Positions 6,501 through 8,976 of a stretch of DNA of 8,976 bases are shown here, piece after piece. The stretch covers positions 1 through 8,976 of the forward strand of contig SLFV01000478.1 in assembly GCA_007124075.1 (NCBI GenBank). The letters are read 5' to 3'. The position numbers and the translations under genes were made by a program. Numbering within the stretch: position 1 is the stretch's first letter; every line of letters starts with the position of its first letter. Origin of the DNA: Roseimaritima sp. (GTDB lineage Bacteria; Planctomycetota; Planctomycetia; Pirellulales; Pirellulaceae). The notes beneath the pieces were generated by a model. That model was given only the letters and a program-made list of their open reading frames with translations. It was not told where the DNA came from and did not search any database.

Positions 6501-7319
6501 TCAACTGCTCCAGTGCCTTGATGTGATCGCCAGCAGGTTGGGATGTAATTTTGCATTGGATGCCAACAGGCTGGTTTTCTCAATTTTCAGGGGAGTTCCC
6601 TGCGCCGTTGTCACGATCCCTCCCGCTGCTTCGACGAATAAGCGACCGGCGGCAAAATCCCAGGGCGACAACTGGTACTCAAAGAACCCGCCAAACTGTC
6701 CCGCGCCCACTTGGCACAGATCAAGCGAGGCGGTCCCAAAACGACGGATCCCGTGTATGTGAGCCTCAAACAGATCCTCTATCGCTGCCAAGGTGGCTCG
6801 CATCATCGCTCCACGGTCGTAATAAAACCCACAGCCGACCAGGACTTTGGATAGTTCGTCGGCGTCAGAAACGACGACAGGTTTGTCATTGTGGAACGCT
6901 CCTTGGTTGGCGATCGCGGTGTACCAATCATTGCGAGCCGGATTGTAGACCACCGCAACCTGGGGTTCGCCACGGAAATAATACGCGATCGACACCGCAA
7001 AATGTGGTAACCGATGAGCGAAATTGTTTGTGCCGTCCAGCGGGTCAATGATCCAGAGGTGTTCGGCGTCGGTAGCGCCAACGAGCGTTTCTTCCCCCAA
7101 CAGTTCATGCTGCGGATATGCCCGCCGCAGCACGGTCGCGATTCGTTGTTCGGCCTCCAGGTCGGCGTCTGATACCAGGTCGTAACTGGAACCGCCTTGG
7201 TCAACTTTGTCGCGGATGACCACGCCATTGTTGAAATACTCCATTAGTACATCACCAGCCTGCAAAGCGGCTGATTTTGCGGTCGCTAAATGTTCTTCCA
7301 GCGTTCGTGTGTTCATCAT
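6501..7319 (-). CDS. Inositol monophosphatase-family sugar phosphatase
   Basis: A magnesium-dependent phosphatase of the inositol monophosphatase/FBPase superfamily. From the ATG at 7319 it has 272 residues, the usual size (260-280). The metal-binding motifs are intact: GEET (75-78), IDPLDGTNNF (91-100) and the C-terminal SPWDFAAG (218-225) followed by AAGG near 231-234. The open frame extends to an ATG at 7385, but that would overlap the upstream isomerase by 67 bases. The ATG at 7319 shares one base with the isomerase TGA, and a second ATG follows at 7316, so this overlapping start is the better choice and suggests translational coupling. Substrate cannot be told from sequence; myo-inositol-1-phosphate, fructose-1,6-bisphosphate, histidinol phosphate and 3'-phosphoadenosine phosphates are all used in this family. 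The adjacent mannose-6-phosphate isomerase hints at a sugar phosphate. Confidence 0.9.
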   Translation of the reverse strand: MMNTRTLEEHLATAKSAALQAGDVLMEYFNNGVVIRDKVDQGGSSYDLVSDADLEAEQRIATVLRRAYPQHELLGEETLVGATDAEHLWIIDPLDGTNNFAHRLPHFAVSIAYYFRGEPQVAVVYNPARNDWYTAIANQGAFHNDKPVVVSDADELSKVLVGCGFYYDRGAMMRATLAAIEDLFEAHIHGIRRFGTASLDLCQVGAGQFGGFFEYQLSPWDFAAGRLFVEAAGGIVTTAQGTPLKIEKTSLLASNAKLHPNLLAITSRHWSS

Positions 7320-8311
7320 CAAGCCAAGTTTGGAGGTCGTATCAATAGAATCGTGGTTTGGTCGGTTAGTAAGGACAGGTGGCAAGCAGGCACGCAGGCA
7401 GGCAGTAACAAGGATCTTCCCGCTGGCAGAAGGTATTGCTGGTCGTTACATGTCAGTCGAGCTTCCCCGCGGGGAACGGTCACGATGGCGAACGCGTCGG
7501 TCGGTTCCAGAACCACTTCACCGGTGCCGTGTCGCGCCCAAAGTCGAAACCTTTCGCAATCCACCAGCGATTGCCAACGCCGACTTAACCCCGCTGAAGC
7601 AACCGGAGAAATCGGGCCGCGTTGGTAATCCGTTACCTCCAACGCCTGTTGCAGATGCAGCGGACGTGATAACCCGTTGCTGTCGAGCCGGTTCCAGTCA
7701 AACAATCGAAATGTAGTGTTACTGGACTGCTGGATCTCCGCGATCAACAAACCTTCCCCCAATGCATGAACGGTTCCAGCAGGGACGAAAACACAATCAC
7801 CCGGTCGAGGCGAAAAACTGTGCAGAACACGTTCGGTCTGCCCCGTAGCAACGGCGGTCGCTAAATCGCTCCGCGAGACCCCAGTTTTCAGCCCCGCATA
7901 GATTTTGCTTCCGGGTGCGGCGTCAATGACGTACCAAGCTTCGGTCTTTCCTAGATCGGGCGGAGACATCCCGCTCGCGTACGCGTCGTCGGGGTGAACC
8001 TGAACCGACAGCACTTGCTGGCAATCCAAATACTTCAATAACAGCGGGAAACGCCTGGATGCATCGGCGCGAAAGTGGGAAGCATCACGACCAAATAGCT
8101 GATCAGGGTGGCTTTTGCGGATTTGTTCCAAAGTCATTTTGGCGATGGGACCACGAGAGACGGTACTTTGTGCCGACCGATGGTCTACAATTTCCCAGCT
8201 TTCGGCAACTCGGCCGCTGACTGGAAGGGGTTTTCCCAAATCGGTAGCCAGACGGGTTCCACCCCACAAATAATCCTGGACGACAGGGATCAATTCCAGC
8301 GGATACAGCAT
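7319..8311 (-). CDS. manA: Class I mannose-6-phosphate isomerase
   Basis: Interconverts mannose 6-phosphate and fructose 6-phosphate, feeding mannose into glycolysis or supplying GDP-mannose precursors. The 330-residue length fits the short Bacillus-type branch of the zinc-dependent cupin isomerases. The N-terminus YPLELIPVVQDYLWGGTRL is typical of the family. Likely zinc ligands are Gln104 and His106 in LSVQVHPDDA, Glu124 in GKTEAWYV and His182 in VPAGTVHAL; Arg202 in TTFRLFDW is the likely catalytic arginine. The ATG at 8311 gives a standard start, with no strong ribosome-binding site. It is the first gene of a two-gene - strand unit with the phosphatase and is divergent from tatC. The last residues (about 304-314) are encoded by a short GCAGGCA-type repeat run, giving PACVPAC, an unusual but probably harmless C-terminal detail. 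Confidence 0.92.
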   Translation of the reverse strand: MLYPLELIPVVQDYLWGGTRLATDLGKPLPVSGRVAESWEIVDHRSAQSTVSRGPIAKMTLEQIRKSHPDQLFGRDASHFRADASRRFPLLLKYLDCQQVLSVQVHPDDAYASGMSPPDLGKTEAWYVIDAAPGSKIYAGLKTGVSRSDLATAVATGQTERVLHSFSPRPGDCVFVPAGTVHALGEGLLIAEIQQSSNTTFRLFDWNRLDSNGLSRPLHLQQALEVTDYQRGPISPVASAGLSRRWQSLVDCERFRLWARHGTGEVVLEPTDAFAIVTVPRGEARLTCNDQQYLLPAGRSLLLPACVPACHLSLLTDQTTILLIRPPNLA

Positions 8312-8465
8312 ATTCGGTAACCTAGCGGTAATAGAACGGAATCGAACACGTAGTTTATGCGCTACACCTCACCAAACTAGTGCCTGGCAGTTAAACTACG
8401 GACATACGCTGTGTTTGGGCCTTGCCCCTTCTTCTGACCCCATCCCTTTTGAATTTCGATTTATA
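8312..8465. other. Divergent intergenic region manA/tatC
   Basis: This 154-bp gap must hold the promoters for both directions, but I could not place convincing -35/-10 pairs. Its main structure is the inverted-repeat set at 8349-8400. A string resembling a tRNA T-loop (GGAATCGAAC on the + strand, at 8338-8347) lies beside it, but no cloverleaf can be built around it. Confidence 0.5.
8349..8400. repeat. Nested inverted repeat with two competing right arms
   Basis: CGTAGTTTA (8349-8357) is perfectly complementary to TAAACTACG (8392-8400), a 9-bp stem with a 34-base loop. The loop contains a second AAACTA (8374-8379) that can pair instead with TAGTTT (8351-8356), giving a 6-bp stem with a 17-base loop. 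The two pairings exclude each other. This could be a transcribed switch or attenuator for manA (- strand) or tatC (+ strand), a protein-binding site, or a decayed tRNA. Confidence 0.4.
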
Positions 8466-8976
8466 GTGGATCTGCCCTCGCGTCCAAAAGATAATTTGTT
8501 TGAAGAATCGACGATGACCTTCGGTGAACACCTGGAGGAATTGCGTCGAGCATTGCGCGGAGCGATTATATGGCTGGGAGTGGGCCTGGCCGTGGGGCTG
8601 TTGTTCGCCGATAAGCTGGTGAATTTCGTCCAAGCGCCGCTAGAGGAGGCAATCCTAACTTTTCGTGCAGACCGCGAGATTTCACGCAGAAACCTGGATC
8701 CCAAAAGCCCAGAACTACAGCCACTGAAGTCATTTTTGATCAATAATTCGTTTGAAATTGAAACGAATTTTCTGGTCCCTGCAACCGCTCAGGACCCGAC
8801 CGTTGTGGCGCCTTCGAACGATGAGGAGAAACCCGCTGGCAGCGAAGGCCCCAATGGGGAGGAAGATATTCCCTCGTTTATTTTGGCCGAACAAGCTGAT
8901 ATCGCCGCATTGATAGGCGAAGGTTTAGATCCGACACTACTGAAGCGGCAGGTGATGCTGCGTCCCTCCCGCAGCA
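8466..8976 (+). CDS. tatC: Twin-arginine translocase subunit TatC (3' partial)
   Basis: TatC is the inner-membrane receptor that binds twin-arginine signal peptides and exports folded proteins. The visible part contains the N-terminal signature FGEHLEELRRALRG (matching HLxELRxR), a first transmembrane helix around AIIWLGVGLAVGLLFA, then FVQAPLEEAIL, matching the APL motif that follows helix 1 in known TatC. From there to the window edge, over 100 residues follow without a second transmembrane helix; the stretch includes the acidic NDEEKPAGSEGPNGEED. E. coli TatC has only about 40 residues at this position. Two starts are possible: GTG 8466 (adding VDLPSRPKDNLFEEST) and ATG 8514, which has a weak GAAGAA upstream. 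I list 8466 because an N-terminal extension of this sort fits my recollection of planctomycete TatC, but this is uncertain. The gene continues beyond 8976, and the rest of the membrane helices are not seen. Confidence 0.85.
   Translation, partial: MDLPSRPKDNLFEESTMTFGEHLEELRRALRGAIIWLGVGLAVGLLFADKLVNFVQAPLEEAILTFRADREISRRNLDPKSPELQPLKSFLINNSFEIETNFLVPATAQDPTVVAPSNDEEKPAGSEGPNGEEDIPSFILAEQADIAALIGEGLDPTLLKRQVMLRPSRS

Noticed and set aside
6551..7051. 166-codon open frame on the + strand opposite the phosphatase
   Set aside because: Antisense to conserved metal-binding motifs of the phosphatase; Arg/Pro/Ser-rich product typical of shadow frames.
7385..7407. GCAGGCA-type short tandem repeat
   Set aside because: Only about three imperfect copies within the 3' end of the isomerase gene, translated in frame as PACVPAC; too short to be called a repeat element.
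7207..7716. 169-codon open frame on the + strand opposite the isomerase/phosphatase junction
   Set aside because: Crosses two real genes in antisense and has a composition typical of a shadow; no start signal.
8324..8410. Possible tRNA on the - strand (87 bases, T-loop-like TTCGATT, ends ACCGCT)
   Set aside because: The T-stem around TTCGATT pairs at only two of five positions, the acceptor stem at about three to four of seven, and no seven-base anticodon loop with a five-base stem can be placed. At best it is a decayed tRNA.

Overview
The window looks like a chromosomal segment from a planctomycete, most likely of the Pirellulaceae/Rhodopirellula group. This rests on my reading of the proteins: a DnaA that lacks domain I, the order dnaA-dnaN-DUF721 without recF, a TatC with a strongly enlarged first periplasmic loop, a CE15-type esterase, and two secreted or lipid-anchored proteins of no known family. 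No database search was possible, so the genus is not claimed.

Layout. On the + strand, 1-894 is the 3' part of a glucuronoyl-esterase-like alpha/beta hydrolase. It is followed by a small lipoprotein (928-1515), a 615-residue exported helical protein of unknown function (1545-3392) and dnaA (3458-4528). A 455-bp non-coding interval (4529-4983) follows. It carries two inverted copies of a 9-bp DnaA-box-like sequence, three ACCGGT palindromes, an AT-rich stretch and strand-biased purine and A/C tracts, and is the best candidate for the chromosomal origin, oriC. Then come dnaN (4984-6105) and a short DUF721/DciA-like gene (6137-6475).

The strand then switches. A class I mannose-6-phosphate isomerase (8311-7319) and an inositol-monophosphatase-family phosphatase (7319-6501) form a tightly coupled - strand pair, with stop and start codons overlapping by one base. 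This pair converges on the replication genes. A 154-bp divergent intergenic region with a nested, mutually exclusive inverted-repeat set separates it from tatC, which starts at about 8466 and runs off the right edge.

How the genes fit together. DnaA would bind the boxes in the adjacent gap, DnaN is the sliding clamp, and the DciA-like protein is a candidate helicase-loading factor. Because this DnaA has no domain I, which recruits DnaB in well-studied bacteria, the neighbouring DciA is functionally suggestive. The isomerase/phosphatase pair is sugar-phosphate metabolism. The hydrolase, lipoprotein, exported protein and TatC are cell-envelope or export functions. I saw no mobile elements, CRISPR arrays or convincing RNA genes. 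The window is mostly core genome; the parts worth attention are the origin region, the reduced DnaA, the two unknown envelope genes and the TatC insertion.
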